Of a stretch of 64,000 nt of DNA, positions 8,559 through 17,281 are shown in pieces. Below the pieces are notes generated by a model that worked only from the letters and a program-made list of their open reading frames with translations, had not been told where the DNA came from and made no database searches. Made by a program: the position numbers and the translations under genes. This DNA is from CAZNPL01 sp964574815 (lineage in GTDB: Bacteria > Planctomycetota > Phycisphaerae > UBA1845). The stretch covers positions 1 through 64,000 of the forward strand of contig CAZNPL010000022.1 in NCBI GenBank assembly GCA_964574815.1, written 5' to 3'. Numbering within the stretch: position 1 is the stretch's first letter; each line of letters begins with the position of its first letter.

Positions 8559-9421
8559 GTCCAGCCGAACATGGCATTGTCCAATCGGTGCGCCAGCGGT
8601 TGCTCAACCGCAGCCGCGAGAGCGGCGAGGACTACAACCTGCTGCTGACACGCTACGCAGTCGAGAGGTTGCTATACCGCCTCAGTCAATCTGAGCACGC
8701 CAACGAATTCATCCTGAAAGGGGCGATGCTTTTCACCGTTTGGACCGGTGCGATGCATCGCCCGACCCGTGACCTCGACCTTCTCGGATTCGGAGAACCC
8801 TCCGAAGACCGACTCATCGATGTGTTTCGAAACGTGTGCGAACAAACTGTAGATGACGATGGAATGGCCTTTGACGGAAACACCATCACTGCAGCCCCGA
8901 TTCGAGACGAGCAGGCATACGCGGGAATTCGGCTTCGAATCGCAGCCAAACTGGGCAACGCTCGTCTGAACTTGCAGATCGACGTGGGCTTCGGCGACGT
9001 TGTCACCCCTGAGGCAAGGAGCGAAACCTATCCCACGCTACTGGACCAACCAGCGCCGGAGCTCCGCGTGTATTCGCCGGAAAGCGTGGTTGCGGAGAAG
9101 CTGGAAGCGATGGTGTCGCTCGGCATGGCGAACAGCCGGATGCGGGACTTCTACGACACATGGGTACTGCTCCAGCAATTCGAACTGGATGACCAGGTGC
9201 TCGCTCGAGCGATTCGGGCGACGTTCGAGCGACGGGGTACCGTGATTCCGTCGAACGTTCCGCTGGGTCTCACCGAGGAGTTTGCCGGAGATCCCGACAA
9301 GCAGCGTCAATGGTCCGCCTTCCTGCGCAGATCTGGCTTGGCGCGGTCGCACGAGTTGCGCGCGGTCGTTCAGACGCTTCGCGATCGGCTCTGGCCCCTC
9401 ATCGCGCGCTCGCCGGAGTAG
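8555..9421 (+). CDS. abiEii: AbiEii-type nucleotidyltransferase toxin, copy 2
   Basis: A 288-residue AbiEii toxin. KGAMLFTVW (residues 55-63) precedes RPTRDLDLLG with the acidic pair D73/D75. LQIDVGFGDVVTPEA, AEKLEAMVSLGM and SRMRDFYDTWVL follow in the family order. The start is GTG at 8555, overlapping the TGA of abiEi (GTGA), as in copy 1 where the start is TTG. Both pairs thus pair a non-ATG toxin start with stop-start overlap. The right-hand 57-bp direct repeat begins 98 bp after the stop. Confidence 0.88.
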   Translation: MSPAEHGIVQSVRQRLLNRSRESGEDYNLLLTRYAVERLLYRLSQSEHANEFILKGAMLFTVWTGAMHRPTRDLDLLGFGEPSEDRLIDVFRNVCEQTVDDDGMAFDGNTITAAPIRDEQAYAGIRLRIAAKLGNARLNLQIDVGFGDVVTPEARSETYPTLLDQPAPELRVYSPESVVAEKLEAMVSLGMANSRMRDFYDTWVLLQQFELDDQVLARAIRATFERRGTVIPSNVPLGLTEEFAGDPDKQRQWSAFLRRSGLARSHELRAVVQTLRDRLWPLIARSPE

Positions 9422-9519
9422 GTCGCCACCACGATACGATTGGGCCTCAACGCCGGCTGTTGGTCGCCCGCTGCCAGGAAAAAAAACCGCCAAGCTGCGC
9501 CGCAGGAAGCCGTCATCTT

Positions 9520-9576
9520 GGTGAAATCCAGGCCTGTGAGTTCTTCGCAGAATCCCATGAAAATCCTGCGCGTCTG
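9520..9576 (-). repeat. 57-bp direct repeat, right copy
   Basis: Partner of 3475-3531 (50 of 57 identical). Here the tRNA-like end continues into a longer tRNA-Leu 5' part (to 9595), whereas the left copy breaks off at 3531. That asymmetry is what an attachment-site pair would show if one copy kept the tRNA side. Confidence 0.65.
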
Positions 9577-9595
9577 CCGATTCCGCCACTCCGGC
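9561..9595 (-). pseudogene. tRNA-Leu 5'-half fragment, second copy
   Basis: On the minus strand it reads GCCGGAGTGGCGGAATCGGC then AGACGCGCAGGATTT: acceptor 5' strand, D-arm and the start of the anticodon stem of tRNA-Leu. The anticodon loop is replaced by unrelated sequence (TTTCATGGGATTC) that also follows the left direct-repeat copy. No 3' half is present. Confidence 0.7.
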
Positions 9596-10153
9596 ACGAC
9601 TTTCATTCACGAGTGCCCAAGGCGGTGCTCGTAACATTCTCACACGTGCAAGAGCCCCACGCGTACAACACCAGACCACGCGTCCCGGGGAGTTCAATGA
9701 ACATGGCCGGCTCTGCTCAACCGGCTTACAGCTTTTGCGGCTCCCAAGGAATCACCACTGCTTACCCAATGTGTACGCAAGAAGGTCGCCAGTCCGAGCG
9801 TGGGTCTTGGCGACCAGGCGCGGCTCCTGCCGACCGACCTGAAGGTCCTGTGTGAGCCCGCCGGCATTCCGCTCGTCCAGGACGACGTCAGACTGTTCAG
9901 GCGCCTGTCCAGCCGAGTCCGAGGCCTTCGGCACATACCTCCGGCACAGGCACCGATGACTCTCGCCGCCCAGCCAGCATGCTGCACGCTTGGAACTAAT
10001 ATCCGAGACATTTCGAACGTGGCGACGAGAGACGATTTCAGCGTTGACTCCCGCGGCGGCAGCTCTTACAGAATGCTTTGTGTGAACGTTTTCGGGGCCG
10101 CATTTCAAAATCGTGCTGCGCCGGTTCATAAGCAACGATTGTGGAGTTCGCCT

Positions 10154-11215
10154 ATGCCAGCGACACAGATCGACCTCCTCGTGCGGCGTGCCATCGATGA
10201 GGCCGAGCAGGGCAACCCAATCGGTGACCCGGAAAACGTCGCCGCGTTGTTTCGAATACCAACGTTTTCGGCCGAGTCCGCGATGCTGGTCGCCGCCGCC
10301 CGGCGCCTGTCCGCACGGGCCTGCAACGGCCGGTCCGAAGTGCATGGTCAGATGTCGGTGAATGTCGGCCCGTGTGCGCGCAACTGTCTGTTTTGTGCGT
10401 TTGCCCAATGCAACGAGGTCTTCACCGAGCAGCGCGAGTTCGACCTCGACGATGTCGTCGCACGAGCCTGCAAGCTGGAAAGCGACGGCGCCAACGCGGT
10501 CTTCCTCATGGCGACGGGCATTCTCCCGTTTCGGCGGTTCCTCGAATACGGCGTCGCTGTGCGCGCCGCCTTGAGGCCGGAAACCACGCTCATTGCCAAC
10601 ATCGGTGACTTCAACGTCGACGAGGCGCGAGAGTTGAAGCAGGCGGGCTTTGCGGGGGTGTATCACGCCGTCCGGCTCGGCGAAGGCGATGTGACGAAGA
10701 TCCCGGTGGAAAAACGATTCGCGACGTTCCGGGCCGTTCACGAAGCCGATCTGAGCCTCGGTACCTGCCTGGAGCCGGTCGGCCCCGAACACACCGTCGA
10801 GGAGTTGACCGAGAAGCTGTTGATCACGCGCGATGTAAATCCCGTTTACAGCGGCTCCGCCCGCCGCATCGTCATCCCCCATACGGAACTCGCAACGCTC
10901 GGCCAGGTCAGCGAGGCGCGCATGGCGCACATCCTCGCCGTTTGTCGCGTGGTCTTGCCGCTGAACATCCCAGGCATCTGCACCCACGAGCCCAATGCCC
11001 TCGGCGCCGCCGCGGGCGCAAACCTCTTCTGGGCCGAGGTCGGTGCCAATCCCCGCGATACCAACGACCGCACGGAAGACAGCCGTGGCATGACCGTCCC
11101 TCGCTGCCGCGACATCATGGCCGAAGCCGACTGGCAAGTCCTGAATGGCCCGTCGCGATTCTACGACGGCCGTGGAGAATGTCTGCACGACGGAACGAGG
11201 ACAGACTGTGCCTGA
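10154..11215 (+). CDS. Biotin-synthase-like radical SAM protein
   Basis: A 353-residue protein with the radical SAM cluster motif CX3CX2C at C74/C78/C81 (GPCARNCLFC), placed as in BioB. A TIM-barrel body (ANIGDFNVDEARELKQAGFAGVYHAVRLGEGD) and a C-terminal BATS-like part (EPNALGAAAGANLFWAEVG) follow. It should bind a 4Fe-4S cluster and cleave S-adenosylmethionine. The sequence around the cluster differs from true BioB, no biotin genes are nearby, and I cannot name the substrate. ATG 10154 is chosen because upstream in-frame sequence is not family-like. The last codons overlap remnants of a flavoprotein gene, so the C-terminal tail may be altered. Confidence 0.7.
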   Translation: MPATQIDLLVRRAIDEAEQGNPIGDPENVAALFRIPTFSAESAMLVAAARRLSARACNGRSEVHGQMSVNVGPCARNCLFCAFAQCNEVFTEQREFDLDDVVARACKLESDGANAVFLMATGILPFRRFLEYGVAVRAALRPETTLIANIGDFNVDEARELKQAGFAGVYHAVRLGEGDVTKIPVEKRFATFRAVHEADLSLGTCLEPVGPEHTVEELTEKLLITRDVNPVYSGSARRIVIPHTELATLGQVSEARMAHILAVCRVVLPLNIPGICTHEPNALGAAAGANLFWAEVGANPRDTNDRTEDSRGMTVPRCRDIMAEADWQVLNGPSRFYDGRGECLHDGTRTDCA

Positions 11216-11582
11216 ACGTCGGCGGTGTTCCGTCGAAGTTGCTGATCCGTTGGATCCGGGCGATGCATGAAGCCGTCATGCGGCTGGGTTCCGTGTTGAT
11301 GTGTTCAAGATTACCTCGCTGGATGTCGCCGCTACCGGGCTCCGGGCGCCGCAGATGCTGGAGAACTTCGGCGCGCCACTGGGTCCAGACGGCGCCGTGC
11401 GAGTGAAGCCCACGCTCCGGTCGGCCGGCGACGATCGGATCGTCGCAGTCGGGGACTGCGCAAGCCTGGAAGGGCGCGACCTGCCGAAGCTCGGCGTGTT
11501 CGGCGTACGCCAAGCTCCCGTGTTGCGAAACAACATCGAGGCCATCCTGCAGGGGCACCAAACGCAGTGCTACCGCCCGTAA
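11209..11582 (+). pseudogene. Remnants of a pyridine-nucleotide-disulfide oxidoreductase
   Basis: Two fragments in different frames. At 11209, overlapping the end of the radical SAM gene, CLNVGGVPSKLL matches the redox-motif region of mercuric/dihydrolipoamide reductases (canonical CLNVGCVPSK), but the second cysteine is Gly. From about 11301 another frame reads VKPTLRSAGDDRIVAVGDC followed by PKLGVFGVRQAPVLRNNI, the FAD-binding GD segment and C-terminal part of NDH-2/SelD-associated oxidoreductases. The intervening ~300 residues of a normal enzyme are missing. It is a deleted, frameshifted gene, or two different flavoprotein fragments joined. Confidence 0.65.
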
Positions 11583-11684
11583 AAACGATGGCTGATGGTC
11601 CTGAATCTGGGTGATGGCCGGCCTGCCGAGCATCAATCGTGAATGCGCCGGCGTTAATGTTCAGCGGAGGTTGCACGGGGCTGA

Positions 11685-12515
11685 TCAATCCGGTGAGAAA
11701 GCAACCTGCAAACCGCCCAGGTCTACCAGGGTGATGACGCCGCTGCCATCAAAATCGTGAAGAGCGCACAGCAGATTGCCCATGTCGGCGATGCACCCGT
11801 CAGCAAACGAGAAGTCAAACAGGTCCACGTCGCCGTCGAGATCAGAATCGCCCAACATCGCCGCTTCCGCCGGTCCGTGGTAGTTCGTGTTCCCCGCGTC
11901 CATGGAAAGCCCGACTTCGACGGCCGTCACACCCGCCGGCAGGTCGTCCGGGGCCGCCGCCAACGTAATCTCGGGCGGCGGCGTATAGCCCAGAAAAAGA
12001 CTGCCGGCCGCCAGCACGATCCGGCCCGCGAAAGGTGCCCGCACTTTTCCGCGGCTGTGCAGCGTGACATCCAGACCAAGCTCAACGCTCACCAAGCGAA
12101 CAGTCGCGCCGACTTCATACTCCGCCGAATCAATCTGGAAGTTCTCCGGTGGTCCGATGCCGCCAACCACCGCCTGACCGGACTCCAAAAGGCGCGCCTC
12201 GTATTCCAGCAGCGTAACGTCGACGGCCACGCTCCCCTCCACAAACTCGAACGACGCGCTCGCCGGCTCCACATCCGCATACCATGACTCGACGACGATA
12301 CCCGTCAGCGGCGCTTCCGCCGGGAAAGCCATGACGCGAGCCGTACCGAGGATTGATCCTCCTCGCCCCTGTTCAGCGGACAACTCGCCGAATTCCGACG
12401 ATTCAATCAGCAGATCGATCCGTAGCCCACTGTTGTTGCCGCCCGACTCCACCAGATCGCCCCGAATCTGGCCAAGCGCGGTCGACGCCCACACGTGTGC
12501 GAGCAGGGCGGCCAT
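11685..12515 (-). CDS. Secreted protein with C-terminal dockerin-like repeats
   Basis: About 276 residues. From ATG 12515 it begins with a short hydrophobic stretch ending ASTALGQ, a signal peptide with likely cleavage after TALG. The middle (~30-210) is a beta-rich region with no family I recognise. The C-terminus has two calcium-loop segments, LGDSDLDGDVDLFDFSFADGC and HDFDGSGVITLVDLGGL, typical of dockerin type I-like repeats in planctomycetes. The frame extends to 12638, but that would put the start inside a hairpin and give an unusual basic, cysteine-rich leader. It follows the M16 peptidase gene on the same strand. Confidence 0.6.
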   Translation of the reverse strand: MAALLAHVWASTALGQIRGDLVESGGNNSGLRIDLLIESSEFGELSAEQGRGGSILGTARVMAFPAEAPLTGIVVESWYADVEPASASFEFVEGSVAVDVTLLEYEARLLESGQAVVGGIGPPENFQIDSAEYEVGATVRLVSVELGLDVTLHSRGKVRAPFAGRIVLAAGSLFLGYTPPPEITLAAAPDDLPAGVTAVEVGLSMDAGNTNYHGPAEAAMLGDSDLDGDVDLFDFSFADGCIADMGNLLCALHDFDGSGVITLVDLGGLQVAFSPD

Positions 12516-12583
12516 AACGCACCGTGTGCAACACCTCGTCACGATCTTCGGCTCCTCGCAGCAACGCCAGCCGTCAATGCACC

Positions 12584-12613
12584 TCGCCCGAAGATCGTCC
12601 GACCTTCGGGCGA
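12584..12613 (-). terminator. Hairpin downstream of M16 peptidase gene
   Basis: TCGCCCGAAG (12584-12593) and CTTCGGGCGA (12604-12613) form a perfect 10-bp stem with a 10-nt loop, 22 bp past the stop of the M16 gene. There is no T-run, so it may be a weak terminator or an mRNA-stabilising structure. Confidence 0.45.
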
Positions 12614-12634
12614 AGTGCATCATGGCGCCGTCTA

Positions 12635-15505
12635 TCACTGGCCTCGAGCGGTATCCGTGCCGACCGGCACAACCGTCACGCTGAACTTCCGCTCCGGCTT
12701 GTAGTACTGCTGAAAGACCGACTGCACCTGCGCCGCCGTATATTTCTCGTATGCTTCCTTGGCCTTCTTCTCCTCGGCCAGGTCACGATCGTGCAGGTCG
12801 TGATGCTGCAGGATGCCCCACCAGTAGCCGGGCTCCTTCATCTGCGTGTCCAGATTGTTGGCCACCTGCTTCTTGGCGTTGGCCAACTCCTCTTCCGCCG
12901 GTCCGCCCTCGGCGAACTCGGCAAACATCTTGTGGATCTGCCCCGCCACCTTCTTCGCCTGGAGCGGATCGCACGGCGCGCCCGCACCAAACTGAGCATA
13001 ATCCTCGTAGCTCCAGTTCGGCCGATAGCGCGCCCCGATTGAATAGACCAGCCCCTGATCCTCGCGGATACTTTTCACCAGTCGAGTAGAAAGCACCTGG
13101 GCGGCGAGCTGAAGGGCCCGACGCTCATGCGCCTTTCGCCCGTCGGCGCCGACAAAACCCGCCATGGCCATGCCCTGGGGCGTGACCGTCTCGATCGCCA
13201 GATGACGGGCCAACGGACCGGCGGGACGATCAACCTTTCTCAGTTTATCCAGTTCGTCCGTCGACCGCCCGCGCTCGGGAAGCGAGCCGACGTAGCGCTC
13301 GATAAGCGGCATAACGTCGTCAAGCTTGACGTCGCCGACAACCGCCACTTCGATGGGGGCCTCGCGGCACAGCCGGTCGTACCACGCCTGCGCCGCCTGC
13401 AATGATTGAGCTTCGATCTCACCCGGGGTGGGGAAAGTCAGACGCGGATCACCGCCGGAAAGCAGATCCGCCGCGGCCTCCATGGCCTTGAAGCGCGGCA
13501 TGGTCTGCATCCGCTCGAGCATCTGCAGCGACTGCAGCTTCCAGTTCCGGAAGGCCGACTCCTCAATCTTGCCGTCGGTCAGCAGCGCGTGGGCCAGTTG
13601 CAGCCCCGCCTCCAAATCCTTCGGAGATCCCTGAACGCTGATGGTGAAGGCGTCATCACCCTGCGTCATGCCCCCGCCCCGCCGGCCGCGGCGCCCTCCG
13701 CCTCCGCCGGTTCCCACTCCGATATTCTTGCCGGTCATGATGTCGCGAATATCGGTGGAGCTGAGCCGGTTGGTGGCCGGCTCGTTCACGGCCAACGACG
13801 CCACCGTCGTGATCCCCGCGTTGAACTTGGTCTCCTCGATCCCGCCGCCGGCCAGCGCAATGCTGACCATCACCGTATCCTTCTTGTAATCCATGAACCG
13901 GTGGTGGACCCGGACGCCGTTCGAAAGCCAAGCACTCGTGACGCCCAGTTCCGTGTCTTGAGTGCTCTCCACCACCTTGCCGGGCTCGGGCAACGAGGCC
14001 AGAAGATCAGTCGGCGCAGCAGCCTTCTCGAGGGGCGCAACATCCCGCGCCCACGCCGCTCCGACCACGGTCATCACTTCATTCTGCGCCGGAACCGCAA
14101 CGCCCTCCTTCTCCGGCATCTGAATCACATAAGCGAACGCTCCGGGCTTGAAATGTTTCTGAAAGGCCTCGGTCACCTCTCTGAGGCTGATCGTCGGCAG
14201 CAGTTCGGAATAGAGCTCCAGGCTCTGGCTCGCCGAGAGCACCGGCTCGCGGTCGTTGACCGCCGACAGCATCTGGAAAAGCACCCGGCGGGCGTCGCGG
14301 GTCGATTCGGTGCGAACGGCTCGCTCGGCATCCGCGAGCATCTCCTTCTTGGCCAGCTCGAGCTCACGCTCCGTGAACCCGTGTTTCAGAACCCGGCTCA
14401 CCTCGACCACAAGTTCGTCGACCATCCGGCCCCAGTCCTCCGGCTCGCCGCTTGCGCTGGCCTCGGCCACGATGGCCTCGTTGAAGAAGTCGCCGACGCT
14501 GGCTCGGGCGTACCGGTAGCTTGCCTCACCCTTGTCGACGCGCTCACGGTAACGCCGGCCGATGATCCACGTTCCGATCTCCTCGACCAAATCGGTACGC
14601 CACTGTTCGACCGTCGTGGTCGGCGGACGCCCGGTGCCGATATTGGTCATCTCCACGTCGCAGCGCGACATCTCCGGGTCGGTGACGATCAGGGCACGCC
14701 TTTCGGTAAACGGCTTGAACCGGGCGCCGAGTGGCTTGCGCGCCGGCACTTCGGCCTTGTACTGGCCAAACCACTTCTTGATCAGCGGAACGAACCGGTC
14801 GGGCTCGGCATCGCCGACCAGCAGGACCGTCACATTCTCCGGCCGGTACCAGGTGCGATAGAAATCGACGAATTCGCCCCGAGGAGCGTTCGCGATAATC
14901 TCTTCTTTGCCGATGGGCAGCCGCTCGGCGAAGCGCGAGCCTTCGAACAGCTCCGGCCAGAGCTCGTCGCGCATGCGCTGCTCGGCGCTCTTGCCCGTGC
15001 GGGCTTCGGCCAGGATCACGCCGCGCTCCTTGTCCAGCTCCTCGTCCAGCAGAAGTGCGCGGAAAGCGTAGTCGCTCAATACCATCAGCGCCTTGTCCAC
15101 GCGCTCGGTATCGGTGTCGGGCAGAAAGAGCATGTACGCGGTCTGATCGAAGCTGGTGAACGCGTTCAGATCGGCCCCGAACTCCATCCCGACGCTCTCG
15201 AAATAAGGGATCAGCTCGCCCGGCGGGAAGTTCTCAGTGCCATTGAAGACCATGTGCTCCATAAAGTGCGCAAGCCCGCGCTGCGCGTCCGTCTCGTTGA
15301 GCGAGCCGGCGTCCACGTGAATCATCATGGACATCCGGCCCGGAGGATTGTCGTGCTGCCGGTACTGCCACGTGACGCCGTTATCCAGCTTGCCGGTGAC
15401 GATCCGCGAGTCATGCGGCAGATCGCGGCCCGACAGCGGTGCGGCCCACACAAGCAGAGCGGATACAACTGCAATTGAAACCAGGCATGTTCTTCGTGAG
15501 TTCAT
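12635..15505 (-). CDS. M16 family zinc metallopeptidase, two-domain
   Basis: A 956-residue secreted peptidase of the insulinase/pitrilysin family. A signal peptide (residues 1-28) precedes the first M16 domain, which has the inverted zinc motif HxxEH at H80-H84 (HFMEHM) and the third ligand E160 in KERGVILAE. The C-terminal half is the second, non-catalytic M16 pair domain; around residue 600 a GGGGGRRGRRGGG loop is inserted. Such proteins degrade peptides in the periplasm. ATG 15505 is preferred to the in-frame GTG at 15514. No second active HxxEH is visible, as expected. Confidence 0.9.
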   Translation of the reverse strand: MNSRRTCLVSIAVVSALLVWAAPLSGRDLPHDSRIVTGKLDNGVTWQYRQHDNPPGRMSMMIHVDAGSLNETDAQRGLAHFMEHMVFNGTENFPPGELIPYFESVGMEFGADLNAFTSFDQTAYMLFLPDTDTERVDKALMVLSDYAFRALLLDEELDKERGVILAEARTGKSAEQRMRDELWPELFEGSRFAERLPIGKEEIIANAPRGEFVDFYRTWYRPENVTVLLVGDAEPDRFVPLIKKWFGQYKAEVPARKPLGARFKPFTERRALIVTDPEMSRCDVEMTNIGTGRPPTTTVEQWRTDLVEEIGTWIIGRRYRERVDKGEASYRYARASVGDFFNEAIVAEASASGEPEDWGRMVDELVVEVSRVLKHGFTERELELAKKEMLADAERAVRTESTRDARRVLFQMLSAVNDREPVLSASQSLELYSELLPTISLREVTEAFQKHFKPGAFAYVIQMPEKEGVAVPAQNEVMTVVGAAWARDVAPLEKAAAPTDLLASLPEPGKVVESTQDTELGVTSAWLSNGVRVHHRFMDYKKDTVMVSIALAGGGIEETKFNAGITTVASLAVNEPATNRLSSTDIRDIMTGKNIGVGTGGGGGRRGRRGGGMTQGDDAFTISVQGSPKDLEAGLQLAHALLTDGKIEESAFRNWKLQSLQMLERMQTMPRFKAMEAAADLLSGGDPRLTFPTPGEIEAQSLQAAQAWYDRLCREAPIEVAVVGDVKLDDVMPLIERYVGSLPERGRSTDELDKLRKVDRPAGPLARHLAIETVTPQGMAMAGFVGADGRKAHERRALQLAAQVLSTRLVKSIREDQGLVYSIGARYRPNWSYEDYAQFGAGAPCDPLQAKKVAGQIHKMFAEFAEGGPAEEELANAKKQVANNLDTQMKEPGYWWGILQHHDLHDRDLAEEKKAKEAYEKYTAAQVQSVFQQYYKPERKFSVTVVPVGTDTARGQ

Positions 15506-15855
15506 GGTGTGCACATCCTATTCTGGTAAGCCTGAAAACCTCTTCTGACAACAACGCACGGGTGCCGTTCGCGCCTCACCCGTGTCGAGCATGCGAACAG
15601 TCGGTAAATAGGCCGGCCCCTCTTCATTGCGTCGATTTCGCTCGTTGAGAATTGCCCCGGAGGGGCAATTGAGAATAGCCCAGCGATTGATCGCTGGGAC
15701 TCTGTCGCCCCTCGACAAATCAAGTCCCGGAGGGACGGCTGAATCAGCAGTCTCTTCCAATTGCCCCTCCGCAAATCCACCACTCATCGAGCCCTCATCT
15801 CCCAGCGTTGAATCGCCGGGCTCTACCCGCATCATTCATCCCCAACGAAGCCGCT
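15506..15855. repeat. Intergenic dispersed-repeat element with hairpins
   Basis: Contains a perfect hairpin AATTGCCCC-GGA-GGGGCAATT (15650-15670), another CCCAGCGAT-TG-ATCGCTGGG (15679-15698), and GTCCCGGAGGGAC (15724-15736). Conceptual translation on the minus strand gives phrases such as AVPPGLDLSRGDR and NRWAILNCPSGAI, which I remember from spurious ORFs in many planctomycete genomes. I take this as a member of a multi-copy non-coding repeat family rather than a gene. Confidence 0.55.
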
Positions 15856-17223
15856 CTAATCCCGCGCGATGCAATACAAATGCCGGTGCCCGCGCAGCAA
15901 CAACTCGTCATCGACAATCACCGGCGACGCCGCAAACCCGTCGTCCAGGATGTTCATGGCAAACAACCCGAACTCCGGCCCGCTCCGGATCACGGCCGTC
16001 TTGCCACCCCGGCCGGCCAGATACACCCGATCACCGGCCGCAACCGGCGACGCATATACGCCCTGCATGCCCTCGAGCCTCTGGTTGGTGTACCGCGGCT
16101 GCCCGGTCTTCGCATCGACGCACGACAGCATCGCGCGGTTGCCGTCCAGGAAATAGAGCAGCCCGTCATGAATCGCCGGCGACGGGACGTACGGCGTGTT
16201 CTTCTCCTCATATGTCCACGCCACCGCGTCGGTGCCCGTGATGTCGCCGGACGCCTCGGCATACCGCACCGCCATCAAGGCGTTCCCGCGAAAGCCGCTT
16301 GCAAAGTACAGTAGCCCGTTCCACTCCAACGGAGATGGAATCGTGTTCAGCGTCATACCGCCGCACTGCCAACGCAACTCGCCGGTTGACAGATCGTAGC
16401 TGCGAATCCGGTTCGTCGCGCTGGTGACGACCTGCGGGCGTCCGTCGACGTTCACCACCATCGGCGTCGCCCATGACGTCGGTTCGTCACGATCACGCTT
16501 CCATTTCGTCTCCCCCGTCATCTTGTCCAGAGCGACAACAAAGGACTGTCCCTCGTGATCCCAGTTGATCACCACCGTATCGCCGTAAAGCGCGGGCGAA
16601 CTCCCTTCACCGAAGCCCCGCCGCGTGCGCATCTCGCCGAGGTCCCTCTCCCATACGGGCCGCCCCTTCATATCGAGACAGTACACACCCCTCGATCCGA
16701 AATAAGCGATGATGTGCTCCCCGTCGGTAATGGGCGAATTCGACGCGAAGCTGGCGTCCTGGTGCCCCCCCTCGTGCGGCAACGCCTCAGAAAGAGTCCG
16801 CTCCCAGACCGTTTCGCCCGTAGCCCGATCGATGGCCATCATCTTGAACTCGTGAAGGTGCGCAGGCGTGTCCCCGCCCATCGGGCCCCGCCGACCCCTG
16901 CGGCCACGGCGCTCCGCCGTCCCAGGCTGCTCCGCCCCTTTATCCGGCTTCGCCAGCCGATCGGTCTTCACGGCCGTCTGCACGTAAATGCGGTTCTCCC
17001 AGACGATCGGCGTCGCGTGCCCGAAGCCGGGAATCTCGACTTTCCAGCGGATGTTCTCGGATTCGCTCCACTTGGTCGGCGGGTCGCCATGCGGGGCAAC
17101 GCCGGTCATCAGCGGCCCGCGCCATTGCGGCCAGTATCGTGCCCATGATTCCGACGGCTTGTCCGCCGCCACACTCGCCGCCATGACGCCAACGCACGCA
17201 ATCGTGAACAGTTTCAATCCCAT
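15856..17223 (-). CDS. PQQ-like beta-propeller secreted protein
   Basis: A 455-residue protein with a signal peptide (MGLKLFTIACVGVMAASVAA) and a beta-propeller built of PQQ/BamB-type blades: WPQWRGP at the start, then WERTL, GDTVVINWDHEGQ, DKMTGETKWKRDRD, LSTGELRW and DAKTGQPRY segments. An Arg-Gly-rich loop (RRGRRGRRGPMGG) sits near residue 105. Proteins of this kind are common in planctomycetes; the domain may scaffold or bind small molecules, and true quinoprotein function cannot be inferred. ATG 17223 has AGGAAAG just upstream. The gene follows the MacB-like permease by 58 bp on the same strand and may be its distal operon member. Confidence 0.75.
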   Translation of the reverse strand: MGLKLFTIACVGVMAASVAADKPSESWARYWPQWRGPLMTGVAPHGDPPTKWSESENIRWKVEIPGFGHATPIVWENRIYVQTAVKTDRLAKPDKGAEQPGTAERRGRRGRRGPMGGDTPAHLHEFKMMAIDRATGETVWERTLSEALPHEGGHQDASFASNSPITDGEHIIAYFGSRGVYCLDMKGRPVWERDLGEMRTRRGFGEGSSPALYGDTVVINWDHEGQSFVVALDKMTGETKWKRDRDEPTSWATPMVVNVDGRPQVVTSATNRIRSYDLSTGELRWQCGGMTLNTIPSPLEWNGLLYFASGFRGNALMAVRYAEASGDITGTDAVAWTYEEKNTPYVPSPAIHDGLLYFLDGNRAMLSCVDAKTGQPRYTNQRLEGMQGVYASPVAAGDRVYLAGRGGKTAVIRSGPEFGLFAMNILDDGFAASPVIVDDELLLRGHRHLYCIARD

Positions 17224-17281
17224 CTTTCCTCCACTTTGCAGGGTTTCAGGCTCGCCCCTCAACGGGCGATTCAGGTTTCCA

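Larger units (their letters stand above)
9422..10153. other. Intergenic; right border of defence island
   Basis: Contains the right copy of the 57-bp direct repeat and the second tRNA-Leu fragment (9520-9595). From 9600 to 10153 an open frame runs into the radical SAM gene, but its translation lacks family similarity before the Met at 10154, so I treat it as non-coding. Nothing else recognised. Confidence 0.5.

Noticed and set aside
9752..11188. A 478-residue open frame opposite the radical SAM gene
   Set aside because: The plus strand carries the CX3CX2C cluster motif; the minus frame is a shadow.
13406..15478. A 690-residue open frame on the plus strand opposite the M16 peptidase gene
   Set aside because: Its translation has no family-like motifs and is Arg/His/Leu-rich, as expected of the antisense frame of a GC-rich gene.
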